This document shows positions 20,036 to 31,671 of a DNA stretch of 64,000 nt, in pieces; the stretch's first letter is position 1, and the number at the start of each line of letters is the position of its first letter. The notes below the pieces were generated by a model. The model saw nothing but the letters and a program-made list of their open reading frames with translations. It searched no databases and was not told the DNA's origin. This DNA comes from Branchipolynoe longqiensis (taxonomy: Eukaryota > Annelida > Polychaeta > Phyllodocida > Polynoidae): NCBI GenBank assembly GCA_030323885.1, contig CM059189.1:50193661-50257660 (forward strand), given 5' to 3'. The translations under genes and the position numbers were made by a program.

Positions 20036-21770
20036 CAACAGAAAGTGTGTTAGATCAATGTTGTCATGCCAAGGGAACACCAGAAAGTGTGTTACATAAA
20101 TGTTGTCATGCCAAGGGAACACCAGAATGTGTGTTAGATCAATGTTGTCACATCAAGGGAACAGCAGACTGTGTTACATAAATGTTGTCACGCCAAGGGA
20201 ACACCAGAATGTGTGTTAGATCAATGTTGTCACATCAAGGGAACAGCAGACTGTGTGTTAGAGCAATGTTGTCACATCAAGGGAACAACAGAATGTGTGT
20301 TAGATCAATGTTGTCACATCAAGGGAACAGCAGACTGTGTGTTAGATCAATGTTGTCACATCAAGGGAACAGCAGACTGTGTATTAGAGCAATGTTGTCA
20401 CATCAAGGGAACAGCAGACTGTGTGTTAGATCAATGTTGTCACATCAAGGGAACAGCAGAATGTGTATTAGAGCAATGTTCTCATGCCAACAGAACAACA
20501 GAAAGTGCATTAGATCAAAGTTGTCATGCCAACAGAACAACAGAATGTGTGTCAGATCAATGTTGTTATGGCAATGGAACAACAGAATGTGTGTTAGATC
20601 AATGTTATTATGGCAACGGAACAGCAGAATGTGTGTTAGATCAATGTTGTCATGCCAAGGGAACAACAGAATGTTTGTTAGATCAATGTTGTTATGGCAA
20701 TGGAACAGCAGAATGTGTGTTAGATCAATGGGGTCACATCAAGGGAACAGCAGACTGTGTGTTAGAGCAATGTTGTCATGCCAAGGGAACAACAGAATGT
20801 TTGTTAGATCAATGTTGTTATGGCAATGGAACAGCAGAATGTGTGTTAGATCAATGGGGTCACATCAAGGGAACAGCAGACTGTGTGTTAGAGCAATGTT
20901 GTCATGCCAAGGGAACAACAGAATGTTTGTTAGATCAATGTTATTATGGCAACGTAACAGCAGAATGTGTGTTAGATCAATGTTGTCATGCCAAGGGAAC
21001 AACAGAATGTTTGTTAGATCAATGTTATTATGGCAACGTAACAGCAGAATGTGTGTTAGATCAATGGTGTCATGCCAAGGGAACAATAGCATGTGTGTTA
21101 GGTCAATGTTGTTATGGCAATGGAACAACAGAATGTGTGTTAGATCAATGTTGTTATGGCAACAGAACAATAGAAAATGTGTGTTAGATCAATGTTCTCA
21201 CATCAAGGGAACAACAGAATGTGTGTTAGATCAATATTCTTATGCTAATGGAACAACAGAATGTGTGTCAGATCAATGTTGTCACACCAAGGGAACAACA
21301 GAATGTTTGTTAGATCAATGTTGTTATGGCAATGGAACAGCAGAATGTGTGTTAGATCAATGTTGTCATGCCAAGGGAACAACAGAATGTGTGTTAGTTC
21401 AATGTTGTTATGGCAATGGAACAACAGAATGTGTGTTAGATCAATGTTGTCATGCCAAGGGAAAAGCGGAATGTTTGTTAGATAATGCTGTCACACCAAA
21501 GGACCAGCAGGAAGGGTGATAGATAGTTGGTGTCACACCAAGGGAACAACAGAAAATGGGTTAGATACTGTCACCCCAAAGGAACAACAACAAATCTGTT
21601 TGATAAATGCTGTCATGCCAATGGTACAACAGAAAGTGTGTTAAAATTATGCTGTCACACCAAAGGAAAAAGCAGAATATATGTTAGATAAATGCTGACA
21701 CACTAAGTCCATAACACAAAATGTAAGATAACTGCTGCCACGCAAAGGACTCAACAGAAAGTGCGGAATT
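20036..21770. repeat. 42-bp minisatellite, about 35-40 copies
   Basis: The unit is a 'ggaacaacagaatgtgtgtt' half followed by 'agatcaatgttgtcatgcca' plus ag. Variants alternate 'catgccaag', 'cacatcaag' and 'tatggcaat'. Since 42 is 14 codons, open frames of 338 and 445 codons run across it, encoding a 14-residue CVLDQCCHAKGTTE-like repeat in one frame. Units decay after 21520. I read it as a non-coding minisatellite, since two plus-strand frames and parts of the minus strand are open together. Confidence 0.85.
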
Positions 21771-21818
21771 TCCTGGGCGGCAAATGGTTATTAGTTATCC
21801 TCATCATAGTCAAACACC

Positions 21819-21946
21819 GCACGTGGTGGCCCAATCGGTAGAGCGCAGGCCTTCCATGACAAGATCAGGAGTTCAATTTCCAGTCGAGTGAAACCAATGA
21901 CTTATATAATTGATACTTGTCACTACCTAGCCGGGTACTCCTCTGT
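21819..21946 (+). mobile_element. tRNA-derived SINE, 5' end only
   Basis: The best-preserved short-type head: 'gtggcccaatcggtagagcg' with box A and 'aggagttcaatttcc' with a degraded box B. The body then stops near 21946, so the copy is 3' truncated or was cut by later rearrangement. Confidence 0.75.
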
Positions 21947-22262
21947 TTACCATCCCACCCAAACTGTAAGAATTCTATTGGGTCAAGTTATGTAAGCCTC
22001 AAAATATCTTAAAGACAATCATCTCTTGAACTCTGATATGTAACACTAAGAAACAACGGTAATAAATCCCAATATATAATAATACGTCAGTCTTGTGTCT
22101 TTTAATTACTGTTGCATTTAAGAAGCATGGAGGAAGTGACTTCTCACTGCAGCAGGATGCACAGCTGGGTGCGTGGACGCCATTTTGAGGATGCACTTCA
22201 TTTATTCACTTCTCGCACCCTCTATGGAGATGATGTGGCACTGCCCATAATTACGGACTGAC
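21947..22262. other. No recognisable feature
   Basis: Unique-looking sequence between the SINE head and a LINE tail. Confidence 0.4.
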
Positions 22263-22263
22263 T

Positions 22264-22505
22264 TGATTGATTGATTAATTGATTGATTAATTGGTGGTTA
22301 TTTTAAGCCATGCCGACGGCAAAGTCCATATTAATGGCAAGAACTGTTCAAACTTTATGCTGTCCTCTTATTATTCAAGCACTGCCCTTGCACAGAGTGT
22401 AGTACTACTAGTAGCTTAGAATCAATTCTAAATATTTCAAATGACACTTATAATGACGGCCAAAACTCACAATTGTGAAATTGTGGCAAAGGAAAACAAA
22501 ACCTA
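22264..22505 (-). mobile_element. I-type LINE 3'-UTR fragment
   Basis: Same tail structure as 9327-9560: a 'ttgattgattaattgattga' repeat, 'ggtggttattttaagcc', a stem-loop (GCCAT...ATGGC) and 'gtggcaaaggaaaacaaa'. There is no coding part. Confidence 0.65.
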
Positions 22506-22509
22506 GTCA

Positions 22510-23965
22510 ATGGTTCGGACAGTGCTGACCAGGGTTAACCTGTGGTGTAGTGAAAACAAACTATCCCTTAACACCAATAAAACTGAGTTTGTCATTTATG
22601 GCACCAAAGCAAGGAAGGCAAGGGCACAACCCATAACACTGCAAATTGGCGGAAATCAAATTAAGGAGGCAAGTGCATACAGGTACTTAGGAACAGTGAT
22701 TGATTCTACCTTAATTGGGAATCAACAACTGGCTAGACTAACTTAATCATTGACACTAAAAATGACTACAATCAGGAAGATGCGGAGCTTCATAAGTGAA
22801 AACACTGCCCTACTGCTGTATAAATCAACAGTTCTACCAATAATAGACTATAATGATATAATTAATGGATTGCTCACAAAGCAGCAACTGACTAAGCTAC
22901 AAAGGATCCAAAACTGGGCGTTAAGAACAATTTATTGGGGCAAAACACTAAGTGTACAGGAAATGCATGACAAAGCAAACCTAGATTACCTAATGGTTAG
23001 AAGAGATTCACATCTCCTATCACTTATGTACAGAAGAGCCAGAGATACCCAATATATAGAAAACACAAAAAGGAATACTAGACGGGCTGATTCCACTCTA
23101 CTCAAAGTCCCCAAGCCTTCCACAAACAAACTAAGTAAAGCACCAATTTACAAAGGCAGCATGATGTGGAACTACCTACCAACCAGAACCAGGGCAGCGT
23201 CCTCTTACCTAGAATTTAAAAACTCACTAAGAGTACATCGGATTGGGCAGGCCCTTATGCAGTTGCAGTAAAGTATGTTCCATGGCGTCACCATACAGTA
23301 AGTGGCAGACCACCAAACCCTCAGCCTCGGTTTCTCCCCCCCCCCTGCCCCACTTTTTTAATTTGTTGCTGTTCCTCTGTTATCTCCAGTCAACCATATA
23401 CGATGACAGAGACAGTCCAGGTAAAAATGTAAAATTTAAGACCTAAATGCACTGGGATTGGTCCCACTGCTTCACTGGTCACAGATGGTCCAGTGTATTA
23501 TTAACAACCCCACCCCAACAACATAATTCATAAACTCACATAACTAGCTACATTAGAGTTACACTAGAATTTTCCTAACAAACCAACATTTATATACCGC
23601 TTGCCTAACTGCAACTGAACATTAAAACTTACTACTAGTTTACCAACTGAATACAGAAGATAACTTCTGCTTACATTCTAAATACTATGTAAATACTCAC
23701 ATTGATCTGACTAATATTGATCTAGTTATATGACACTACTGTACCATATTGTTATGGAACTTTTGGGTTTCAGAATTTCATTGTGTTACATGGTGCAAAT
23801 TGTCTATTCAACAGGTATTGTACACCTTATTCTATATACCTTTTGTGTAAATAACACTGAATTGAAAAATGGCTGGAAGACCAGTGCTTTGGCACTGACA
23901 AAAGACTTATTCAGCAGAATAAACATATTTACAACAACAAAAAATAAAAAAAATGGTTACATGTT
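22510..23965 (+). mobile_element. 5'-truncated LINE: RT C-terminus and 3' UTR
   Basis: 22510-22743 encodes the end of an RT domain (WCSENKLSLNTNKTEFVIYG, ASAYRYLGTVID). After an in-frame stop, 22750-23271 continues with the thumb and C-terminal region (LLYKSTVLPIIDYNDIINGL, LQRIQNWALRTIYWG, ending near LEFKNSLRVHRIG). The 3' UTR runs to about 23965 and ends in an A-rich tail after 'gcagaataaacatatttac'. A hairpin AGTGC-TTTG-GCACT lies near 23890. The stop codon and truncation make it a dead copy. The catalytic FADD region is lost. Jockey/CR1-group affinity is inferred. Confidence 0.75.
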
Positions 23966-23975
23966 TTTTTAAATT

Positions 23976-24190
23976 ACCGTATATATGTCCCAATAGAAGC
24001 GCACCCCCATTTAAAGATTGAAAGTGTGCACAAATTCATGATCATATTCAGACTGAATGCACATCAAATAAGAAAATCCCACTTTATTTCAGAGGCATGA
24101 CAAAAACAAATCCATGAAATTCTTAAACTTTAAATAGATGCACATCTATGTGTCTGCATTCATGCAGTGTGCATTTATTGGGACGATATT
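23976..24190. mobile_element. Possible MITE with imperfect TIRs
   Basis: 'tatatgtcccaatagaagcg' near 23981 is the imperfect inverse of 'gcatttattgggacgata' ending near 24188. The pairing is about 15 of 20 bases. It abuts the LINE poly-A on the left and another LINE fragment on the right. Confidence 0.3.
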
Positions 24191-24191
24191 C

Positions 24192-24345
24192 TTATTTATA
24201 AGTTCCATGACATGGTACAGTCCTGCTGTCCTCAGAAAGGCTTCAATTTCCGTTTTGCATTGGTAGCAAGATCGTGTATGTTATTTGCAGTGTAAAATTG
24301 TTGGTGTAAAAAGGCCATAAAATCAATAGAGGTTAATCAAATGAC
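24192..24345 (-). mobile_element. I-type LINE fragment
   Basis: Parallels 9560-9700: 'ggtacagtcctgctgtcctc', 'cagtgtaaaattgttgg'. It covers the last codons of the ORF and the start of the 3' UTR. Confidence 0.6.
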
Positions 24346-24395
24346 CGGGTAGTTTATCATTCCCTGCAAACGGTACGCCTACCTTTTGAGTGACG

Positions 24396-26232
24396 CTCAC
24401 ACATACTCACAGACAGATGCACAGACACACATACAGACATGCACACAGACACGCACAGATGCACACACAGATATACAGACAGACGCCCACAGATGCACAC
24501 AGAAACACATACAGATGCACACACAGACACACACAGACGCACATAAAAACAAAAATCTACACAAATGCACACAGACACACACAGAGACACACAAAGGCAC
24601 ATACAGAGACACACACAGGCACACACACAGGCACACACACAGGCACACACAGACAGACACACACAGATGCACACACAGACACACACATATGCACAAACAG
24701 ATGCACACACAGACACACACAGACACACACAGATGCACACACAGATGCACACACAGATGCACACACAGATGCGCACAGACACACAAAGATGCACAAACAA
24801 ACACACACAGATGCACAGACAGATGCACATGTAGATGCACACAGACACACACAGATGCACACACATATGCACACAGATGCACACAGATGCACACAGATGC
24901 ACACAGATGCACACACATACACACATACAAATGCCCAGACAGATGCACAAACAGATGCACAGACATACGCACAGACAGATGCACAGACAGGCACATACAG
25001 ATGCACACACAGACACACGCACAGACACACACAGACGCACACACAGACACACACATACATACAGACACACACAGATGTGCACACAGATGCACACACAGAC
25101 GCACACAGACACACAGACAGACACACAGGCAGATGCACACACAGAAGCATACAGACACACAGACACACACAGATGCCCATACACACACAGACACAGAGAT
25201 AGACACACACAGTTGCACAGATAGACACACACAGATGCACAGATATACACGCACATGTACACAGACATATGCTCGAACAGACGCACAGACAGGCACACAC
25301 ATGCTCAGATAGACACACACAGATGCACACACAGGCACGCATACAGACACAAACACAGACAAACACAGATCCACAGACAGATGCACATTCAGATACACAG
25401 ACAGATGCAGACAGATGCGCAGACATTTGAGCATACATACACAAACATGGACAAACACAGATGCACAAACAGATGCACATTCAGATACACAGACAGATGC
25501 ACACAGATGCATATGTACAGACCTAGTCATATGTACAGATGCACAGTCATACACACACAGACACATATAGATGCACACACAGATGCACACATAGATGTAC
25601 ACACAGACACACATATATACACAGACAGATGTACAGCCAGACGCATAGCCAGACACCCAGACAGATGAACATACAGGATCACACACAGACGCACACACAG
25701 ACCCACAGACAGACTCACAGATAGACGGATACACAGACGCACACACAGATGCATACACACACAAACACACACACAGAAACACACAGATGCACACACAGAC
25801 GCATACAGATGCACCGACATACACACAGATGCACACAGACACACACATATGCACATACAGGATCACACACAGATGCACACAGACCCACTTACAGACTCAC
25901 AGACAGATGCATACAGACACACATACAGATGCACACACAGATGCACACATAGATGTACACACAGACGCACATATACACAGACAGATGCACACACATATGC
26001 ACATACAGGATCACACACATATGCACACAGACCCACAGATAGATGCATACACAGACGCACACACAGACACATACAGACACACACAGACACACAGGCACAC
26101 ACAGACACACACAGACACAGACACACACAGACACACACAGACACAGACACACACAGACACACACAGACACACAGACACACAGACACACAGACACACAGAC
26201 ACACAGACACACAGACACACAGACACATACAG
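24396..26232. repeat. CACAGATG/CACACAGAC array, 1.8 kb
   Basis: Degenerate 6-12-bp units ('acacagatgc', 'acacacagac') throughout, ending in a homogeneous 'agacacac' stretch from about 26060. Frames of up to 493 codons on both strands are by-products of composition, not genes. Confidence 0.92.
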
Positions 26233-26576
26233 ACGTGGCACACTGGGACAGTGGGAGTCGACATACCTGGTTGTGAAAAGTCCCGTACTCTGCTAGCGTC
26301 AGTTCCTCATGCACACACGCCACCAGTCCCACCTGTGTGAACGTTAATATCAACCCTTTAACACTCGCACATATCAACACATGGTGGCCGGGCGGCCCCT
26401 TCTCACCAGGGCGCGTCCTGTCCGCCATTAACCACCCCCCCCCTCCCAAAACAAATATATACCCCAAAAAACTCAGAAAAGAAAACAAGAAAACCCCACA
26501 AGAAACCCGCCAGATTTGAGTATTCAAAATAACCTTTTTTATCTTCTTTTTTGTTTACATCCATCGCCAAAATTAA

Positions 26577-26816
26577 AGCTGCATAGTCCGATGGAGCGTT
26601 AAATTTTCAAACCCAAAATAATTATCAACATTTTATCCTACGGATCTAACTTAGATAGTGATGCACTTATTAAGCATTTGTTGCCACATAGAAGGGGATA
26701 CTGAGGCAATTTAATAGAGTTACTTCAGACTAAAAGTAAGGTAGATTATAACAATCAATTTAACATACTTATCTCATAAAAATGACAGAAAGTCAAAACC
26801 ATCGGACTATGCAACT
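26577..26816. mobile_element. TTAA-flanked MITE, copy 2
   Basis: 240 bp with ends AGCTGCATAGTCCGATGG and the inverse CCATCGGACTATGCAACT, flanked on both sides by TTAA (26573-26576, 26817-26820). No ORF. The TTAA duplication is typical of piggyBac-type elements, but the termini do not start with the usual CCY, so the superfamily is left open. Confidence 0.8.
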
Positions 26817-27096
26817 TTAATTTTCCTCGCTCCCCAAATTTAGAGGCCATCCCACATTTTCAACATTTTCAAAAAAAATTCCAATTCACACAAAGCGAAA
26901 CTGTGGGACAGGGTGTCGCCTAAAACTTTCTTTTATGTTTGAATAAAAATGATGACATAACATCAACTACTGACTAGCAGGTGAGCGCAATTCTTTTTTC
27001 TTGAAGGTGTATAGTGCCTACACATGGATTTTTAGCATCCCACACCACATATACGTGATAAAAGAGCAACTGGTCTTTAGTGAAGCTGTAAGTTAG

Positions 27097-27526
27097 CAGG
27101 GAGTTTGACGCCCCTGCCCTGCAGAGTTGTAAACCACTGCCTTGTGGTACAGGTTCTCGACAGAACCGAAGGCTAAGGGAGCAAACCCTAAACAGAAAAC
27201 TATGTCACTGTGGCAGCATTAAGGGCGGTTGATGTATGAAACTCCCAACATCTCCCGACCAGCCACTGCAGGGACAAATAGTTTTGCGCCTGTCTTGACA
27301 TGTTCTTGCCGGTGTGAAACCTCTATTTGCTCCCCGAGAGAGTGCCGCTGGTAACTTGCAAAAGCCAGCAGCACTTCAACACTTTTGCAGGCAGCTTTCA
27401 TGAAATGTAGAGACATTAAAACCAACTCATGGATGCAACTCTCACAGCAGAGAGCTAAATGGAGAGCGGCAGTCAAGTAATGAAAGCAGTCTTTGTCGCA
27501 TCGCGACCGACAGCATGATGAAGTTA
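27097..27526 (+). mobile_element. LINE 3' end, internally deleted
   Basis: Carries the inverse of the sequence at 32404-33118. It runs up to 'gcaggcagctttcatgaaat', then jumps about 290 bp to 'agagacattaaaaccaactc', ending with the codons for SQQRAKWRAAVK and the 3' end 'ctttgtcgcatcgcgaccg'. The deletion removes the RWTGHL segment found in the other copy. Confidence 0.7.
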
Positions 27527-27567
27527 GAGACAGTGGGGAACATTTTAATTGGCAGAGGTAATGGCAT

Positions 27568-27652
27568 GGGGAATCGAACCACTGACCTTCAGATTAGAAG
27601 TCCAACCTAGACAAAAGGTCAGACACTCTAACCACTCCGCCACAGAGAACAC
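27568..27652 (-). other. tRNA-like pol III promoter (SINE head or tRNA pseudogene)
   Basis: On the minus strand there is a box A (TGGCGGAGTGG) and, about 50 bases on, a box B (GGTTCGATTCC). Between them TGACCTT pairs with AAGGTCA around a loop of about 25 bases, longer than a normal anticodon arm. No acceptor stem can be formed, so it is not a functional tRNA gene. It differs from the main SINE head. Confidence 0.5.
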
Positions 27653-27996
27653 CAGATTTGAACATAATTTCAAGCGAGGATTTATTGGTTGCTATGGAAA
27701 CACAATGGAGATGAGAAGGATGCGTTAACGCGGTCCTGGTGTGATTTTTTCTTTTTTTATATTTGGGAAATATCTAGCCCTGGCCAAAAATTAGCGCGTT
27801 GTTCTCGTGTGAAAGGACTCCCTTTTGTTAGTCGGGTCATTCCACAATGCTCCAACTCAGGTTGCTATGGCAACCACCTGATGGTGAGTGTAGCACGGCG
27901 ATGGCATACATCTCAAATGACTATTTTGTTGGAGGTTGGGTGCGAGTTGGGGCACATACATTGTGAATCACCTGTGTCGGTGATGCAGAGGGGGGT

Positions 27997-28027
<31 letters not shown>

Positions 28028-28917
28028 GGCCTTGAGTGCACTCACACCCAGACCTGCCAGCACCACTATGTCTATTTACATCCCACTCAGGCACCACCAA
28101 CATATACATATATATATACATACATGCGCCTGGTCATGTACACCGATCAGTAATAGAACATTTGCATTCCCCCCATACTGAATATCGGAATATTTTGCAA
28201 GATATTCCGCCCCTCCATTTCTTACCACCAGCGTCCCAAAAACGCAGTGAGGAAAGAAGTTTAAATGACTACGTTGTCCCCATTTTACCTTGTTGAATCC
28301 ACCAACAAATAATTAATAATATCTTAATATCTAACATTTTTAATGGATAGGGTTTCTGACGTCGAATAATAAATATTTTAATTGTATAATCACCATTTTC
28401 TGCCACTTATAACGAATATAACCCATTTCTGACATTTAATATGATGTTAAAAGATGCATGCGGACAATTTGCGACCATTTTTAGTCTAATCCGACCTTTT
28501 TCCAACTCTGTGACACTTTAGAGGTCCTTGTGACACTCTAGCGGTTAGTGTTCAGTCTGACAACATCGACCTTACATTGGTACAAATAAGCTTTGGTGTT
28601 ACTACCATTTACTCAATACGCTTGGCCCACCCATTTCGTCTTTCTGACTGTCAAACTCAGAGAAACCCAACGATGTTGATGGTAGACGCATGGTTGCTCG
28701 ACAGGTCTCCATAGCTTTAACATTGCGGATCTCAGCTCTATGGGAATTCAAGGCTTAAGCGGTTTGAATCGATGACCTAGTTTCCCGGACTATTTTCTTG
28801 TAGAAACCATCCAAATACTCTGATTTCACCAAAAATATGTCCTTTTGAGTGGAAATAAAGGCAGAAATAGAATCAAAATGTCATTTTGTACATTATGTAC
28901 AAGTATCTAACATCAAA
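27653..28917. other. Mostly featureless, with a poly-G tract
   Basis: An uninterrupted G-rich run lies at about 27988-28024. It is followed by 'gagtgcactcacacccagac', which recurs at 30988. 28290-28917 is AT-rich without feature. Confidence 0.5.
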
Positions 28918-29098
28918 TACACATTCAACACATTTTTATGTCCATGAATTTTCAAATGAACCAACATTTCATGACAAAATGGCAATATCCGACACATTTT
29001 TATGTCCATGAATTTTCAAATGAACCAACCTTTCATGAATATTCAAGACATTTTTATGTCCATGAATTTTCAAATGAACCAGCCTTTCATGAATAAAT
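28918..29098. repeat. About 57-bp tandem repeat, 3 copies
   Basis: Units share 'acatttttatgtccatgaat' and 'tttcaaatgaaccaacc', with small length changes between copies. Confidence 0.8.
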
Positions 29099-29766
29099 GG
29101 CATTATTCCAATTCAATTAAATTTAGACCATGCTTCTAACGCTCCCATTTCAGCAGAATAATTGCCCAGTGTACACTGATTGACCTTGAAACCAAAGTTG
29201 AAATTCTTCACGCAATAATTGCTCCTTTGCACATGTCATTGGCATCTTCAAGCTGCTGTTGTATGCGATGGTAGAAAAGATTTAGCAGAATTGAATCCAA
29301 GCATAGTTATATTTGTAAAGTAGAAGAAATAGTCAAAAAAAAGATATAGTGTATTCCTACGCTCACCCCTCCAAGACAAGGTTAAAGAAAAGCCGAAAGT
29401 AGTCCCGTAAAAAAGAATATTTTAGTGGCGATGCGAGGCTTCAATGATGGCACGTTACAGACATACCATCAATAAAGTTTAGCGAACCTTCTAAAATAAT
29501 AGTATTATCGGAAATAATCATCGACAAACCCAATTCCTAAAAAATGTCAAACCCCCTCAGTCAAAAAATAGCAGAAAAAGCACTACCTACACAACGTACC
29601 AAGCCAGTAATAGCCAACAAGTTACTAATCTTTTAAATCAACACCGTGTCAATAACCAATGTGGTCACCACCCATCGTGTCAAATAACCGTTGTGGTCAA
29701 ATAACCAATGGGTTACTAACCGTATCGTGTCGATAACCATCGTGGTCGCCAGCTATGTAAAAGCTA
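29099..29766. other. No recognisable feature
   Basis: Within 29630-29760 short phrases such as 'accaatgtggtcacc' and 'ataaccgttgtggtc' recur four to five times, a weak degenerate repeat. Confidence 0.4.
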
Positions 29767-30654
29767 AAGCTAGGATTCCTTACACGCGGTAGGCGGCATG
29801 CGGCATGCGGCATGCAGCATGCGGTATGTGAATGGGAAGATTCCTTCTACACGGCATGCGGCATGCGGCACACGACTGGCTATATTTAAAACTCTATATG
29901 ACCAAATATTGCATTTATATCTATGTACCTTTTTGTACATCACATGGGGGTTCCTACCTTTATTATAGCCAAATTATAGATAAGTATTCATATTTCTGTG
30001 CATATGGTAGCATTTTTAGCTTTCCCATAACCGTCAGTCTCCCGATTGGGACGGTCCTAACATCCTAAACTGAGCCATCTTAGGACCGTCCTTTTCGGTC
30101 AACAAAACCATTATTTTGTCTCTTTCTACTCGTGGGGGTTCCTACCTTTATTATAACCAAATTATAGATAAGTATTAATATTTTAGTGGCTCTGGTAGCA
30201 TTTTTAGCAACCCGAACCCCCACCACCACCTGTACCATATGTTTCCACTCAGCAGGCTTGGAGACTGCTTCCTAACAGGTCCGCGCTCCACCTTGTCCTG
30301 GCTGTCCGTAATTATCAGTCGCCTCCTCCAGCCTTATATCAATGGACAAATGCGACTGATGCTTTTCTATTCGCACCACCCTGTCCCGGCTGTCCGTAAT
30401 TATCAGTCGCCTCCTCCAGCCTTATATCAATGGACAAATGCGACTGATGCTTTTCTATTCGCACCCCCGTGTCGCATGCCGCATGCCGGACCGATTGCTA
30501 CACGGACCGATCGAGTTGTCGCATTCGCATTCGCATTCGCATTCGCATTCGCATACCGCATGTAAGGGTTGCAGCCCATTGACTTCAAGGCGTTTCGATT
30601 TTTTGCCGCATTCGCATTCGCAGATCGCATACCGCGTGTAAGGAATCTCAGCTT
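29767..30654. mobile_element. TIR element with subterminal GCATGCGG / GCATTC arrays
   Basis: Ends 29767-29791 and 30630-30654 are inverse copies over about 25 bp with two mismatches; the core is 'gattccttacacgcggta'. Just inside are short-unit arrays: 'ggcatgc' on the left (29792-29870) and 'gcattc' on the right (30520-30630). The middle holds an 80-bp block duplicated at 29943 and 30131 ('gggggttcctacctttatta') and an 87-bp block duplicated at 30293 and 30380. No transposase. Superfamily unknown. Confidence 0.75.
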
Positions 30655-31227
30655 AAGTTTCGAATATGTGGCTGTGTAGGCAGGCTATGGTGAAATCAAT
30701 ACAGACAGAGAGAAAGGAAGAGTACAAAGTGTAAAGAAAAAGAGAGAGTCAAGCTCTCTGGTTTATTATTTATATGGTTACATGGGTTCATTGTAAAGAA
30801 TCACCCCCACCCCTTTCCCCAAATGGAAAACAAGCATTCTTGGCCCTACCAATAGGGATCCAGCATTCCTGGTCCCCGTGAGTACCAGTGGTCTGCCCAC
30901 CACCACCAAGCTGTATGGCCTCATGGCCACCACCAACCTTGACCTTTGAGTGTGGTGATCCCTATCCCAGCAGAGGGGATATGCCCTGAGTGCACTCACA
31001 CCCAGACCTGCCAGCACCACCTGTTCTACAGAATGACAGGATGCGTATGACTTCACGTGCCAGGGCTGCTACAGATTGTGCAAATGCAGGATTGGTCTCT
31101 CCAGCCATACAAGAGGATGTTCCTCGACCAACGCTACAGGCGCTACTCCATAGTCTGTAAGACTGAAGGATGCAAACAACAAGGGTTCTACATATTATTT
31201 TTTGTAGCCTAAACCACTGACTGGCAT
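30655..31227. other. No gene; shares a short block with 28.0 kb
   Basis: The 'gagtgcactcacacccagac' plus 'ctgccagcaccac' block (30988-31021) is the same as at 28032-28064. Otherwise unassigned. Confidence 0.4.
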
Positions 31228-31236
31228 GCAGGGGCC

Positions 31237-31655
31237 TAGGTACAAGATTCACCCCGTACTGCTGCAGTAGGGGTGCAAACCAGCCTTATGTAAAAGCTGG
31301 CGAAAATGCGGGTAAAAGAATTGAGGGCCTAATTTAACAATCTAAGAAGCAACATTTATTCTTTACATCTCTTTTATTATTTACCCGCTACCTTTGAGTT
31401 GAAAAATATAATATAATATCTAGTTTAATAAGATTTAAAAGTGAAATCGACGGCGTTCTGCGGCCGCCATCTTGTCTTTTTTTGCATTCTCTCCCATTTC
31501 ACCAACTCTGTGCCTATATGCATAATATTGGTAGCCATTTGATACTGGGGCTACATACTGGAGCCTCACTTCCATACTAACGCTACTTTCGCCCGTATTT
31601 ATATAAGGCTGGTCTTCACCCGTGTACTACAAGTACCGGGTGAATCTTTTATCTA
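31237..31655. mobile_element. TIR element with 9-bp target duplication, copy 2
   Basis: Inverse orientation to copy 1 (11280-11699). Ends are TAGGTACAAGATTCACCCC and the inverse of TAGATAAAAGATTCACCCG. Flanked by identical 'gcaggggcc' at 31228-31236 and 31656-31664. The interior shares 'gaaatcgacggcgttctgcg' and 'caccaactctgtgcctatat' with copy 1. Confidence 0.85.
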
Positions 31656-31671
31656 GCAGGGGCCCAGATAA

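Noticed and set aside
20171..21519. A 338- or 445-codon Cys-rich repeat protein
   Set aside because: The 42-bp unit is a multiple of three and more than one frame is open. There is no start context, signal peptide or splice evidence. Kept only as a finding to test.
24357..26340. Frames of 270-493 codons on both strands
   Set aside because: Produced by the CACAGATG-type array, where stop codons are rare. No domain is present.
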